A stretch of 64,000 bases of DNA from an uncultured Desulfomonile sp. (GCA_903896745.1 CAITZA010000363.1:1-64000), one strand, 5' to 3'. Counted from the first letter of the stretch, positions 1-10,166 are shown. Notes: generated by a model from the sequence alone, not told the origin. Program-made: numbers and translations.

Positions 1-286
1 GTTTGCAGAAAATTCGTGGCTGAAAGGGGTTGCTACAAATGTTCGAGCTATTTTTCAACCCAGTCTGAAGATCAAGCCCAAAAGAAATGCGCACGGATGG
101 GTTACAGCGAACCCAACTATTTTGGTTCCGTTCAGGCAGTATTCCGTTGGATGCTCCCCAACTGCGATTGCGGTGACGACGAAGATTGAGAAGCCAGGAT
201 CACTACCCGGAATTTGTCGCAGCCCATCGCCGCTCCTGTCGGTCAATCTGCCAATCCCGGGCAGTGGTCCGCTCACTAAAGACTTG

Positions 287-1072
287 CTACCCAAGGCGAC
301 TGTTTGGGGAAAGCCTGAATTTGTTGATCGCATCCCTGTAATCGTTAAATTTTATTCTCATGAAGGAATTGAACCAGCGCTCGTAGTTAAGATTTCCTGA
401 ATGAGGCCTGATCGTATGGTCTCTTTGGTCAGGACAGATGCGTTGTGGCTCGCCGAGTTTGAGCATCTTTTCTTTAACGCAAGCCAGTCTGGCTGGAATC
501 ATATACATCCACTGACTTGAGTATGTTCTCATAGTCCGGTGTTTTATGGCTACTTCCGCTGACGTCAACGGAATCTGACTCGGTATGCCCTCATCATTGG
601 GAAAGGCGTTAATTTGCCAGCGCCATTTCAAGAAAGTTCCAGCCCCGTTGTATAGAGGAAACTCAAGAATGTTGAATACCATTCCTGAGAGCCTGCGAGC
701 TTCATAAACGACGAAGTTGGCGCAGTCGTGATCGGGGTGACCTCCTTCAAACGCCGTCACATAAACATTTTGAGGGTTAACGGTTTCACATATTCTGACC
801 AGCGTCCTAATGCAACTGTCCATGTTATGAATCAAGCCGAGATCCGGCAATCTCAACAACCTTATGGATGAACGCCTCAACCCCAGTATTTCGGCTGACG
901 CGAAAAGCTCCTTTTCACGCTTCAAGGCCCCGCCCATATATCCACCCGATGTCAACCACACGCAGTTAACCTCGGCGCCTTCATAAAGTAACCTCTGAAT
1001 GGTTCCATTTATGAAGACGTCATCATCAGGATGGGCAAAAACAAATAAGTAGCTTCGATCCATAGTGTTCAT
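287..1072 (-). CDS. PIG-L/LmbE family deacetylase-like protein
   Basis: N-terminal 'FVFAHPDDDVFINGTI' and internal 'GGHPDHDCANFV' match the metal-binding motifs of the PIG-L/LmbE family. Confidence 0.85.
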   Translation of the reverse strand: MNTMDRSYLFVFAHPDDDVFINGTIQRLLYEGAEVNCVWLTSGGYMGGALKREKELFASAEILGLRRSSIRLLRLPDLGLIHNMDSCIRTLVRICETVNPQNVYVTAFEGGHPDHDCANFVVYEARRLSGMVFNILEFPLYNGAGTFLKWRWQINAFPNDEGIPSQIPLTSAEVAIKHRTMRTYSSQWMYMIPARLACVKEKMLKLGEPQRICPDQRDHTIRPHSGNLNYERWFNSFMRIKFNDYRDAINKFRLSPNSRLG

Positions 1073-1205
1073 CCCGCGCTGTCAATGCTTCATTGTGACA
1101 ATTTCCATGCCCGCGCTGGCAATTATTGTCAATCGATGAACCATGACAATGTTGGCCATTATTGACACTCCCGGCAATCGAGCTTATACATTTCCTTAAC
1201 GAATA

Positions 1206-2219
1206 ATGACGATTGGAGATATTATGCGTTTCCCGGAATACAGACCCCGACGAATGAGAAGAACTGAGGCTTTGCGTTCCATGGTTCGCGAAACTCAGCT
1301 CAATGTCAGAAATTTTATTTTACCATTTTTCTGCATAGCCGGGAAAGGGGTTAAAAACCCGTTAGCCTCCATGCCGGGCCATTTCCAGTTATCTCCGGAT
1401 GTTTTGATCAAGGAGTTACGAGAACCTGTTGATCGTGGTATTCCAGCGATCATTTTGTTTGGAATCCCCTCGAAAAAGGATTCAGTCGGTTCGGAAGGTT
1501 ATTCTAAAGACGGAATAGTTCAGCGAGCCGTACGGCAGATAAAAAGCGCTTATCCCGATCTGGTTGTTATCACCGATGTTTGCCTTTGCGAGTATACCGA
1601 TCACGGTCATTGCGGAGTTGTGATGAACAATGACGTGGACAATGATTCAACGCTGGACCTGTTGGCCAGAATAGCGCTTTCCCATGCTAATTCCGGCGCT
1701 GATATGGTTGCGCCATCGGATATGATGGACGGCAGGGTAGGGGCCATACGTGAGGCGCTTGATGAATCCGGTCATGAGTCATTGCCAATCATGGCATACT
1801 CGGCAAAGTATTGTTCAGGTTTTTATGGTCCTTTCAGGGACGCTGCCCAGTCAGCTCCAAAGTTCGGAGACCGGCGCTCCTATCAAATGGACCCTGCCAA
1901 CTCGGATGAAGCGATCCGGGAAGTTGGAATGGATGTTGACGAAGGCGCCGACATTATAATGGTCAAGCCGGCGCTGCCTTATCTGGACATTATATGGCGT
2001 GTGCGCAACGCGTTCGACCTGCCTGTGGCCGCCTACAATGTCAGCGGTGAATTTTCCATGCTAAAGGCGGCGGCCCAGAATGGCTGGATTGATTATGAAA
2101 GATGCATGATGGAGGCCCTGATTTCAATCAAACGCGCAGGCGCGGATTTGATCATTACCTACCACGCGCTGGAGGCGGCCAGACTCCTCCAGGATAACGT
2201 CAGCAAGAGGAACAAGTGA
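1206..2219 (+). CDS. hemB: Delta-aminolevulinic acid dehydratase (porphobilinogen synthase); likely start at 1224 ([10 protein letters not shown])
   Basis: '[18 protein letters not shown]', '[14 protein letters not shown]', '[23 protein letters not shown]', '[13 protein letters not shown]' are HemB signatures. Confidence 0.97.
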   Translation: MTIGDIMRFPEYRPRRMRRTEALRSMVRETQLNVRNFILPFFCIAGKGVKNPLASMPGHFQLSPDVLIKELREPVDRGIPAIILFGIPSKKDSVGSEGYSKDGIVQRAVRQIKSAYPDLVVITDVCLCEYTDHGHCGVVMNNDVDNDSTLDLLARIALSHANSGADMVAPSDMMDGRVGAIREALDESGHESLPIMAYSAKYCSGFYGPFRDAAQSAPKFGDRRSYQMDPANSDEAIREVGMDVDEGADIIMVKPALPYLDIIWRVRNAFDLPVAAYNVSGEFSMLKAAAQNGWIDYERCMMEALISIKRAGADLIITYHALEAARLLQDNVSKRNK

Positions 2220-3286
2220 AACATTTTGATTTAAGGCTAGTCGCCTGGGAGATGACCCGGGCATGTAATCTCAATTGCATTCATTGCCGTGCCGGCGCTT
2301 GCCCTCAAGCAGATCCTGATCAGTTGTCAACAGGGGAAGGCATTGATTTGATCGATGGGATCCGGAGAGTCGGAACGCCTATTCTCATAATGACGGGCGG
2401 CGAACCGTTGCTGCGACCGGATTTTTTCGAGCTGGCCAGTCATGCGGTAAAAGCAGGCCTCAGGGCTGTAATAGCTACCAACGGGGTGCTGGTCGATGAT
2501 TCTGTCGCAAAAGAACTGGCAAACATTGGAATCCCAAGGGCAAGCATAAGTATTGACGGCGCAACAGCGAGTGACCATGACAAATTCAGGAAAATACCCG
2601 GCGCATTCAATGGGGCATTGAGAGGTGTCGAGGCTTTGAAATCAGCGGGTGTGGGGGTTCAGATAAATACTACCCTGACCAGGAGAAACAGACGTCAGTT
2701 ATCTGAAATAATGAAACTTTCTGAGGAAATTGGCGCCGTGGCTTTTCATGTCTTCCTCCTTGTGCCTACCGGTCGGGCGAGAGACATGTCTGGCGAGGAA
2801 ATGGGGCCTGAGGAATATGAAGAATCTCTTCTCGAGTTCTACAATCTTGGGCGAAACTCAAAGCTGGAGACAAAGGCAACCTGCGCTCCTCAATATTACA
2901 GGATCATGAGACAGCAGGCGGCCAAGGAACTCATAACCGTTGATGAACAGAATTTTGGACTAAACGCGAGGACTCGTGGTTGCCTTGGCGGACTTTCTTT
3001 CTGCTTTGTGTCACACATCGGAGACATGCAACCATGCGGATATTTTGATGTACAGGCGGGTTCGGTCAGGCTGGAGTCTTTTGGAGACCTCTGGGAAAAC
3101 GCCAAACTATTCAAGGACCTTCGCACATTCAGTATGTTGGAAGGGAAATGCGGCAAATGTGATTATCTTCGATTTTGTGGCGGATGTAGGGCAAGAGCTT
3201 ATGAGAATTCCGGATCTTATATGTCGGAGGAGCCATACTGCGCGTACCAGCCGCCCGCTTTTTCAAAGACACGGAGGGACAAGTGA
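2216..3286 (+). CDS. Radical SAM/SPASM heme biosynthesis protein (AhbC/AhbD type)
   Basis: '[17 protein letters not shown]' radical SAM CxxxCxxC; C-terminal Cys-rich '[18 protein letters not shown]'; overlaps the hemB stop, as expected for the siroheme-dependent heme pathway. AhbC versus AhbD not resolved by eye. Confidence 0.85.
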   Translation: MKHFDLRLVAWEMTRACNLNCIHCRAGACPQADPDQLSTGEGIDLIDGIRRVGTPILIMTGGEPLLRPDFFELASHAVKAGLRAVIATNGVLVDDSVAKELANIGIPRASISIDGATASDHDKFRKIPGAFNGALRGVEALKSAGVGVQINTTLTRRNRRQLSEIMKLSEEIGAVAFHVFLLVPTGRARDMSGEEMGPEEYEESLLEFYNLGRNSKLETKATCAPQYYRIMRQQAAKELITVDEQNFGLNARTRGCLGGLSFCFVSHIGDMQPCGYFDVQAGSVRLESFGDLWENAKLFKDLRTFSMLEGKCGKCDYLRFCGGCRARAYENSGSYMSEEPYCAYQPPAFSKTRRDK

Positions 3287-3912
3287 TTATTAGACAGATA
3301 CAGATCGGTGGATTTGAGATCTTTTGCTATATTCTTGGTGATCCGGAAACAGGCGCCGGCATAGTTGTAGATCCGGGTGGGCCGTCTGGGCCAGTATTGA
3401 AGGCCGCCAGAGACAGCGGAATTTCACAGATCAAGTATATTGTCAACACTCATTGCCACGTAGACCATGTTGCGGGGAACAAGGAGATGAGTGAGGCTAC
3501 AGGGGCGCCTATCGCGATACATGAACTAGACGCTGAAGCTCTTGCACATCCCAATCTGGGGATGCTGGCCATGTTCGGGGCAGAACCATCTCCTCCAGCC
3601 ACAGTTCATCTTAAAGACGGGGATTCCATATTGTTTGGGGAAAAATCCGTACAGGTGTTGCACACCCCGGGACACACCCTTGGTGGTATATGTCTCTACT
3701 TCCCAGGTTACATTATAACCGGTGACACGCTCTTCGTAGGTGGGGTCGGTAGAACGGATCTGCCGGGCGGGTCATTCAGCGTTTTGCAGAATACAATAAA
3801 GAACAAACTGTTCTCCCTGCCGGAAGATACCATAGTGTTACCCGGCCACAATTACGGCGACACCCCGACATCCACCATAGGGCGGGAGAAAAGGGAAAAC
3901 ATGTACATCTAG
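3283..3912 (+). CDS. MBL-fold metallo-hydrolase (glyoxalase II-like)
   Basis: 'NTHCHVDHVAGN' HxHxDH motif, 'HTPGHTLGG', 'TGDTLF'; 4-bp overlap with the preceding gene. Confidence 0.9.
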   Translation: MIIRQIQIGGFEIFCYILGDPETGAGIVVDPGGPSGPVLKAARDSGISQIKYIVNTHCHVDHVAGNKEMSEATGAPIAIHELDAEALAHPNLGMLAMFGAEPSPPATVHLKDGDSILFGEKSVQVLHTPGHTLGGICLYFPGYIITGDTLFVGGVGRTDLPGGSFSVLQNTIKNKLFSLPEDTIVLPGHNYGDTPTSTIGREKRENMYI

Positions 3913-3924
3913 CCCCCAGGCTGG

Positions 3925-4566
3925 TCATCGCATCAGGACTTTATCAGGAACAGGGCCGTACAAACCTCGACAGCGGCCCTGTTTGATCTCAACTACAAGC
4001 TCATCGATGGTCCTGATGGGATTTTCGAATTCTGTGAATGCCCTGCCGGCTTGTTCCACCAAATGGGAGTCACTCCCCCCAGTTGAGGTCAGCTTCAGCT
4101 TTCTAGCGGCTTCCATGGCCTTATTGTTCTGTATCGCCCCATTAACTCCGTTGTGTGTTTCAATCGCATCGAGCGATTCAAAATCATAAACAGCGGTTCC
4201 CAAAGATTCCCATCCCCTGAACGGATGCGCCGGAATGCAGATCCCTCCAAGGGAATGAACGCTATGCATAACCTCGTTCAGGCGCAGGCGCTCGTAACGA
4301 CCCCAAACATTCCATGAATCACTTCTTACGCCATAGATCAATAAATGTCCCAGGTCCGTCGAAACTTCCACTCCTCGAAAAACGAAGAATCCTTTGGGGA
4401 TTTCCATCAGATCAATTGGATCGGAACACGAGTATGAGTGATGCTCGGTAAAACAGATTCCGTCGAGTCCCAGCCGTATGGCTTCAAGAACAAGTTCCAT
4501 GGGGTCAAGTTGGTTGTCCTTCGAGAATTTACTGTGACAATGAAGGTCAATAAACATGATTGTCAT
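3925..4566 (-). CDS. PHP-domain metal-dependent phosphoesterase
   Basis: 'FIDLHCHSKFSKD', 'GICFTEHHS', 'AHPFRG', 'TGGSDSH'. Confidence 0.9.
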   Translation of the reverse strand: MTIMFIDLHCHSKFSKDNQLDPMELVLEAIRLGLDGICFTEHHSYSCSDPIDLMEIPKGFFVFRGVEVSTDLGHLLIYGVRSDSWNVWGRYERLRLNEVMHSVHSLGGICIPAHPFRGWESLGTAVYDFESLDAIETHNGVNGAIQNNKAMEAARKLKLTSTGGSDSHLVEQAGRAFTEFENPIRTIDELVVEIKQGRCRGLYGPVPDKVLMR

Positions 4567-4632
4567 TCCAGGTTCTTGATTTTTTTATTAGTCAGGTTCA
4601 TATTAAATTAAAGGCTATTAAGGTTATCAAAA

Positions 4633-4646
4633 TGGGATTAATCCCA
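4633..4646. promoter_or_regulatory. 14-bp perfect palindrome TGGGATTAATCCCA in an intergenic region
   Basis: Sequence equals its own reverse complement; lies between divergent CDSs 3925-4566(-) and 4933-5652(+). Confidence 0.35.
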
Positions 4647-4932
4647 AAACGGCTGTATTATAGCCTGAAACATGAAAAAATAATATCATGCCGGGGATGG
4701 CGCTAAACTCGATTGTATTACCCTGGCTGAGGTTTTTTGCGGCATCCTGTTTTGACCGATACTTGTGCTGAAATTCAAACGCTTCCAGTTACCATTCCCA
4801 TCATTATGGAATTTACGGAACAGATTGTGACGGCGTTCACGGTGAATGACCGGTAGCAAATACGCTGGAGGATTTTGGAGCACAGCGGGATTGGAACATG
4901 TAGGCGATTTATGAAATAGGGGTTTTATCAAA

Positions 4933-5652
4933 ATGGGCGCAATGTATACAATTCATCCGCTTGCTGTCGGCTTTAATGAAACCGACCAGGGAATATTAAC
5001 CTATCAACGTTTTTACGGAAAACGAATCATATTGCCCATATATTCATTTGCAATAACGGGTGGAGACAAGAAAATCCTTGTTGATACGGGTGTTGAGGAT
5101 TTCGTTGCGCCAGTGGATCTTGAGGACAGAACAGGTTTCCCTGTCAGAAAATTTGAGGATGCGTTGGGAACCATCGGCTGGAAACCGGAAGACATCGACA
5201 TCATCATTCATACCCATCTGCATAATGACCACTGTGAAAACGATTCATTATGCGTGAATGCGGAAGTTTATGTCCAGAAAGAGGAGCTCGATTTCCTGAT
5301 GAATCCGCATCCTGTTGATCACCGTTATTATGAGGACGTTCTGGATGGAGTAAACATCAAGGTAGTTGAAGGTGACGCTGAAATTGTGGAAGGCATTAGC
5401 GTAATTTTTACGCCCGGGCATACGCCTGGAGGACAGTCCGTTGTTGTTGACACCACCGATGGAAAAGCCGTGATAACCGGGTTGTGTTGCAACTCCGAGA
5501 ACTTCCCGGCCGGTGGTAATGTCATTTTGCCCGGCGTGCTGCTGGACGCAATCAAGGCTTATGACAGTATGGTTCGCATCAGGGAGACCGCAGACATCAT
5601 AATACCTGTTCATGACCTGAAGATTGGTAAATTAGGCCGGATTCCGGAATGA
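4933..5652 (+). CDS. MBL-fold hydrolase, N-acyl homoserine lactonase-like family
   Basis: 'HTHLHNDHCEND' and 'FTPGHTPGGQSV'. Confidence 0.85.
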   Translation: MGAMYTIHPLAVGFNETDQGILTYQRFYGKRIILPIYSFAITGGDKKILVDTGVEDFVAPVDLEDRTGFPVRKFEDALGTIGWKPEDIDIIIHTHLHNDHCENDSLCVNAEVYVQKEELDFLMNPHPVDHRYYEDVLDGVNIKVVEGDAEIVEGISVIFTPGHTPGGQSVVVDTTDGKAVITGLCCNSENFPAGGNVILPGVLLDAIKAYDSMVRIRETADIIIPVHDLKIGKLGRIPE

Positions 5653-5798
5653 AAGATGATTTCTGAAACTGTCATTCAGAAGGAAAAGTAATTTGCCGGC
5701 TGCGCTTCAGGCAAAATAACAACTAAAAGCAACTACCAGCAATGTTCAGGGAAGCGGAAACGAACAGGATGATCCTTGTTCGGAGGGAAGGGGATTAC

Positions 5799-6002
5799 AT
5801 GGATTTTTGTTATAGGCACCCCGAGAGGGAGGGAGTGTTTTATTGTCAAAAGGACGGAACGAGAATGTGTGAGGAATGCGCTTGCTGTCACAGTCCAAGA
5901 ATCTATTGCCAGTTTAGAACTGCCTGTATAATAAACATGTTGACCAAAGAGGGAGAGCTCAGTTCTTGCGCTGAAAAGGTAAAGTCAAAAAAATCTGCCT
6001 AA
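5799..6002 (+). CDS. Small Cys-rich (B-box/zinc-finger-like) protein
   Basis: 'MDFCYRHPEREGVFYCQKDGTRMCEECACCHSPRIYCQFRTACII'; start chosen at the ATG preceded by GGAAGGGG. Confidence 0.6.
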   Translation: MDFCYRHPEREGVFYCQKDGTRMCEECACCHSPRIYCQFRTACIINMLTKEGELSSCAEKVKSKKSA

Positions 6003-6108
6003 AAAAAACAATATCGGGACGTGACAAACGATGTTTCGATGTCCATATAACGGTGGGCTGCGATTATTTGAAAACCCGATTATCAAACATGAGTCAAGAG
6101 TATAATCC

Positions 6109-7206
6109 ATGATCAAACGAGACTATTACGAGGTTCTTGAGGTATCCAAAACTTCCAGTTCCGAGGAAATCAAGAAATCTTACCGCAAACTGGCTCTTCA
6201 GCACCATCCCGACAGGAACAAGGGCAACAAGGAGTCTGAAGAAAAGTTCAAAGAGGCCGCAGAGGCTTACGAAGTGCTGAGTGATCCTGAAAAACGTCAG
6301 ATTTACGACCGTTATGGGCATGAGGGGCTTCAGCAATCCGGTTTTCAGGGGTTCAGGAATTTTGAGGATGTTTTTTCTTCTTTTGGAGACATCTTCGAAG
6401 AGTTTTTCGGGTTTGGCTCTTCCCGATCCCGAAGGAACGTTGTTAGGCGTGGGGCCGATCTTAGGCTGGATCTAACGATAGAATTCATGGAATCCGTTTT
6501 TGGCAAGGAAACGGAAATCGAAGTTTCCAGACATGAGGTTTGTGAAGACTGCCGCGGTCAGGGAACCAAGGGGGGGGCTGCTCCATCGGTATGTTCCGGT
6601 TGTGGTGGCCGCGGCCAGGTCACCCGGTCGCAGGGTTTTTTTTCAATAAGCACTACATGTCCGAAATGTCAGGGAAGTGGGACTGAAATAAAGGATCCTT
6701 GTGAAAAATGTCGTGGCGTGGGGCGTATTCTTACATCCAAAAAACTTACCCTAAAAATACCTGGGGGTGTCGAAACGGGTTCGAGGCTTCGTCTGCAGGG
6801 GGAGGGTGAACCGGGAGATCCAGGAGCTCCCTCTGGTGACCTTTATGTTTTCATCAATGTCAGACGACATGAAACATTCAGGAGAGAAGGTGACGATGTA
6901 GTCATTGGCGTGCCTATTACTTACAGTCTTGCGGCTCTGGGCGGGGAAATTGATATCCCAACCCTGGAAGGGACAGAAAAACTCGATGTGCCCAAGGGGA
7001 CTCAGTCGGGGCAGAATCTTCGCATGCAGGGCAAGGGGGTTCCGCGTCTCAGAAGCAGGGGAAGGGGTGATTTGATAGCCATAGTCTATGTAGAAACACC
7101 AAAAGACCTCTCAAAAGAACATGAAGATGTCCTCAGAAAACTCGCGGAAATCGAGGGATCAAAGGTCACTCCCAGGAAACGCGGTTTTTTTTCGAGGAAG
7201 AAATAG
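6109..7206 (+). CDS. dnaJ: Chaperone DnaJ
   Basis: J domain '[33 protein letters not shown]', G/F region, four CxxCxGxG-type zinc motifs. Confidence 0.96.
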   Translation: MIKRDYYEVLEVSKTSSSEEIKKSYRKLALQHHPDRNKGNKESEEKFKEAAEAYEVLSDPEKRQIYDRYGHEGLQQSGFQGFRNFEDVFSSFGDIFEEFFGFGSSRSRRNVVRRGADLRLDLTIEFMESVFGKETEIEVSRHEVCEDCRGQGTKGGAAPSVCSGCGGRGQVTRSQGFFSISTTCPKCQGSGTEIKDPCEKCRGVGRILTSKKLTLKIPGGVETGSRLRLQGEGEPGDPGAPSGDLYVFINVRRHETFRREGDDVVIGVPITYSLAALGGEIDIPTLEGTEKLDVPKGTQSGQNLRMQGKGVPRLRSRGRGDLIAIVYVETPKDLSKEHEDVLRKLAEIEGSKVTPRKRGFFSRKK

Positions 7207-7209
7207 AGA

Positions 7210-7704
7210 ATGATGTCAGAAACAAGAAAAATTGTTGTCCTTGGAGTAGGAAACATTCTTCTCAAGGATGAAGGCGTAGGCGTTAAGGTTGTTGAGGAAC
7301 TTAAGAAAAAATACACTTTCCCTTCAAACGTTCAGTTGGTCGATGGTGGCACACAGGGATTATGGCTTTTGTCCACACTCCAGGACGCCGATCACCTGAT
7401 TGTCATCGACGCGGTCTTGGGAAGGTGCGAACCGGGTTCCATTTACAGACTTGAAAAGGACGATTTGCCCAAAGGGCTTCGCGCAAAGCAGTCAGCCCAT
7501 GATAGCGATCTCATAGAGGCCCTCAATTTATGCGCGCTTTTGGATCAATCCCCCGAATCCGTTGTGGTTATTGGGATTGAGCCTGAAGACATTTCCCCTT
7601 ACGGTCTTGAATTGACCCAGAAAATACAGGACCGTGTCCAGGAACTAATGGACAGGGTCCTGACAGAACTGGAAGCGCTGGGAGCGAAAGCGGTTCCGAG
7701 CTAA
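7210..7704 (+). CDS. HyaD/HybD-like hydrogenase maturation endopeptidase
   Basis: 'VLGVGNILLKDEGVGVKVVEEL' and 'VDGGTQGL' are typical of hydrogenase maturation proteases. Confidence 0.9.
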   Translation: MMSETRKIVVLGVGNILLKDEGVGVKVVEELKKKYTFPSNVQLVDGGTQGLWLLSTLQDADHLIVIDAVLGRCEPGSIYRLEKDDLPKGLRAKQSAHDSDLIEALNLCALLDQSPESVVVIGIEPEDISPYGLELTQKIQDRVQELMDRVLTELEALGAKAVPS

Positions 7705-7840
7705 CCCAACATTCATCACCAAAAAGTTCCAAAAAATATTTGAACGAATAAGTACTCTGTGCTAGAAATATAGAACGGGCTAAAAGTTAGCCTGTTTTCA
7801 ACATGTTCAGTTATTTCAATTTTAGGAATTTGGAGGCCTG

Positions 7841-8257
7841 ATGATGCGCAGTAGAGTCAAAATTATTCTAACCCTTTGCCTAACTATCGCAATTTGTGCT
7901 GCCTTTTCATTGGCTTATGCGGCCACTAAGGCGCCGGAAGGCGATCTCCTGATTCATTCGAAAGATGTCTTCAAGGAATTCAAGCAAGGGCCGGTAAAAT
8001 TCCCTCATGTGAAACACAAAGCCATCAAGTGTGAAGATTGTCACCATGACTTCAAGGATGGTAAAAATGTTTGGAAAGAGGGACAGGAAGTCAAGAAATG
8101 CGCAGCCTGTCATAAACTTGAGGCTGAGGGAAAAGTCGCAAAACTGGAGAAGGCATATCACGACAATTGTGTGAACTGCCATAAGAAGGCTAAGGCCGAC
8201 AATAAACCCACGGGACCAATCGCTTGTGCAAAATGCCATGAGAAAAAAGAGAAATAA
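7841..8257 (+). CDS. Periplasmic tetraheme cytochrome c3 (class III)
   Basis: Signal peptide; four heme motifs CEDCH, CAACH, CVNCH, CAKCH; 'PVKFPHVKHKAIKCEDCHH'. Confidence 0.92.
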   Translation: MMRSRVKIILTLCLTIAICAAFSLAYAATKAPEGDLLIHSKDVFKEFKQGPVKFPHVKHKAIKCEDCHHDFKDGKNVWKEGQEVKKCAACHKLEAEGKVAKLEKAYHDNCVNCHKKAKADNKPTGPIACAKCHEKKEK

Positions 8258-8290
8258 TACCTTTTAGGTCCGGGTCATGACTGACGTGGT

Positions 8291-8322
8291 AAAAGCCCCT
8301 TTTTCTTGTGGGGCTTTTTCAT
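8291..8322 (+). terminator. Intrinsic terminator downstream of cytochrome c3
   Basis: AAAAGCCCC-ttttcttgt-GGGGCTTTTT stem-loop with T-tract. Confidence 0.85.
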
Positions 8323-8331
8323 TTTTACGAG

Positions 8332-8354
8332 CTTGACCTTTGCATTTGGTCAAG
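8332..8354. promoter_or_regulatory. Inverted repeat CTTGACC-N9-GGTCAAG, possible operator/promoter element
   Basis: Perfect 7-bp arms about 95 bp upstream of the cytochrome c/b561 gene. Confidence 0.4.
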
Positions 8355-8446
8355 TGTATTACTTATAAAAAAATCCCTTATCAAATCTCAAGGCAGTTCA
8401 ACATAGTTTTCCTTAAGCATTGTTGTATCAGCGCAAGGAGCTAACC

Positions 8447-10108
8447 ATGAAACACAGAAGAAAAGTTTCGATGAGTTGGATATGGTTAATTTTTATTTCG
8501 CTCGGTGTTTTGGGTAACGGAATTGTTCAACATTACGTTTCTACAAACTGTTTTGCCCAGGAGAGTAACCAGCCGGCAGTCCAAAAGCCCGCAGAACAGC
8601 CCCAAACCCAGGCGGCGTCTAAAGAAGAGCCAAAATCCTCATCAAAATCATCGTCCCAGCCGGACGATCAATCATGCATCGCATGTCACAACCCAGACAT
8701 CCTCAAAATGTCCAAGGAAGACCTGGCAGAGCAGGTTAACGTTGGCGATAAGCCGGTCCCCCCACGGAAAAGGCCTCACTTCGTGTTTGGAGACCTGAAT
8801 TTGTCCATTGATGAGGCCAAGTACGCCGACAGCGTCCACAAGGACATTACCTGCATGGGGTGTCACAAGGATGCCACAGACGCGCCTCATAATCAAAGAC
8901 TGGCGCCTGTCGATTGCAAGGAATGCCACGAAGATTCGGTAACTAGTATAATGGCTAGCGCTCATGGAGAAAAACTTGGCCCCAAGGCGCCGCCATGTTT
9001 CGGTTGTCATGATGTTCATTACGGTAAGGCTCAGTCAAATTACGATGAGGATTTCAGGAAAAAGGCCTGTCTCGACTGTCACAAGGCTTATGGAATAGAT
9101 AACGTGAAGGTTCACGCAAATCTCAACGCCTATTCGAGTCACATGAAGCTCGATTGCATGCTTTGCCATAAGGGAGACAAACCCGGTGTTCACAACATTC
9201 CTGCCGGAAAAAACAAGATTGTTTCCTGTGAAAAATGCCACAACAAGGATACGGTCCTGTCCGAAAAGAAGGCGCCACCGGTCGATATGTTAACTTATCT
9301 TGCCCAAACCACATTTATCAATAGCGAGCTTTTTAACAAATTCAGCTACATCATCGGCGCCCACAGGATTCCGGCGCTTGATACTCTGCTAATACTGGTC
9401 GTGATTGGAACGTTCGCTCTCCCGATATTCCATGGCGGTATCAGGTTCTTGACAAGGCGCAAGGGCCCTCACCACGGTTCTGATGAGAAAATATACCTGC
9501 ATCCGGTTTTCGAGAGACTGTGGCACTGGTTCCAGGCCCTATGTATCATTATGCTCGTAATAACCGGCATCATGATTCACTGGCCGGAATATTTCCCGGG
9601 GTGGTTCCAGTGGGCCGTAGACGTTCATAACTGGTTCGGGTGGGGCGCTGTGATATCATTTGTCCTGTGGTTGATTTATGCCATCTTCTCTGGAAGGATT
9701 TCGCACTATTTCCCGAAGAAAGGTGAAATTCCCCACGGAATGATTAAACAGGCAAAATTTTACGGATACGGAATTTTCAAGCATGAACCCCATCCGTATG
9801 CCCCGACGGAAGACAACAAGTTTAATCCTCTACAGAAAATCGCCTACTTGCAATTCCAGTTGTTTTTCCTGCCGGTTCTACTGGTGAGCGGAATTCTGTA
9901 TATGTATCCTGAATGCTTCGCAGGTATTATTACTGCTATTGGCGGCCTAAAAATACTCGCTATTGTTCACCTGATCCTTGGAGCGCTATTCGCGGCTTTC
10001 CTTGTGGCCCACATGTATCTGGCAACCACTGGAGAGACTGTAGGTGAAAACTTCAAGGCGATGATTTTTGGATATGGTACGAAGGAAGATCATCACAGCC
10101 ACAAGTAA
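8447..10108 (+). CDS. Multiheme (7 CxxCH) cytochrome c fused to a cytochrome b561/FdhC-like membrane domain
   Basis: CIACH, CMGCH, CKECH, CFGCH, CLDCH, CMLCH, CEKCH, then membrane helices with 'HPVFERLWHWFQALCIIMLVITGIMIHWPE' and 'HNWFGWGAV'. ATG at 8447 follows CAAGGAG. Confidence 0.88.
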   Translation: MKHRRKVSMSWIWLIFISLGVLGNGIVQHYVSTNCFAQESNQPAVQKPAEQPQTQAASKEEPKSSSKSSSQPDDQSCIACHNPDILKMSKEDLAEQVNVGDKPVPPRKRPHFVFGDLNLSIDEAKYADSVHKDITCMGCHKDATDAPHNQRLAPVDCKECHEDSVTSIMASAHGEKLGPKAPPCFGCHDVHYGKAQSNYDEDFRKKACLDCHKAYGIDNVKVHANLNAYSSHMKLDCMLCHKGDKPGVHNIPAGKNKIVSCEKCHNKDTVLSEKKAPPVDMLTYLAQTTFINSELFNKFSYIIGAHRIPALDTLLILVVIGTFALPIFHGGIRFLTRRKGPHHGSDEKIYLHPVFERLWHWFQALCIIMLVITGIMIHWPEYFPGWFQWAVDVHNWFGWGAVISFVLWLIYAIFSGRISHYFPKKGEIPHGMIKQAKFYGYGIFKHEPHPYAPTEDNKFNPLQKIAYLQFQLFFLPVLLVSGILYMYPECFAGIITAIGGLKILAIVHLILGALFAAFLVAHMYLATTGETVGENFKAMIFGYGTKEDHHSHK

Positions 10109-10134
10109 CAGACTATCATAGAGGTTATCGTATT

Positions 10135-10166
10135 TGGCGGTCTCATTTTGGGGCCGCCATTTTTTT
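10135..10166 (+). terminator. Intrinsic terminator
   Basis: TGGCGG...CCGCCA followed by TTTTTTT. Confidence 0.75.

Noticed and set aside
55-400. Overlapping ORFs 55-333(-) and 122-400(+)
   Set aside because: No recognisable domain, mutually overlapping, and conflicting with the end of the PIG-L gene; likely chance ORFs in a partial region at the window edge.
4686-4931. 81-aa minus-strand ORF upstream of the MBL gene
   Set aside because: No SD or domain signal; composition resembles a shadow ORF in an intergenic/promoter region.
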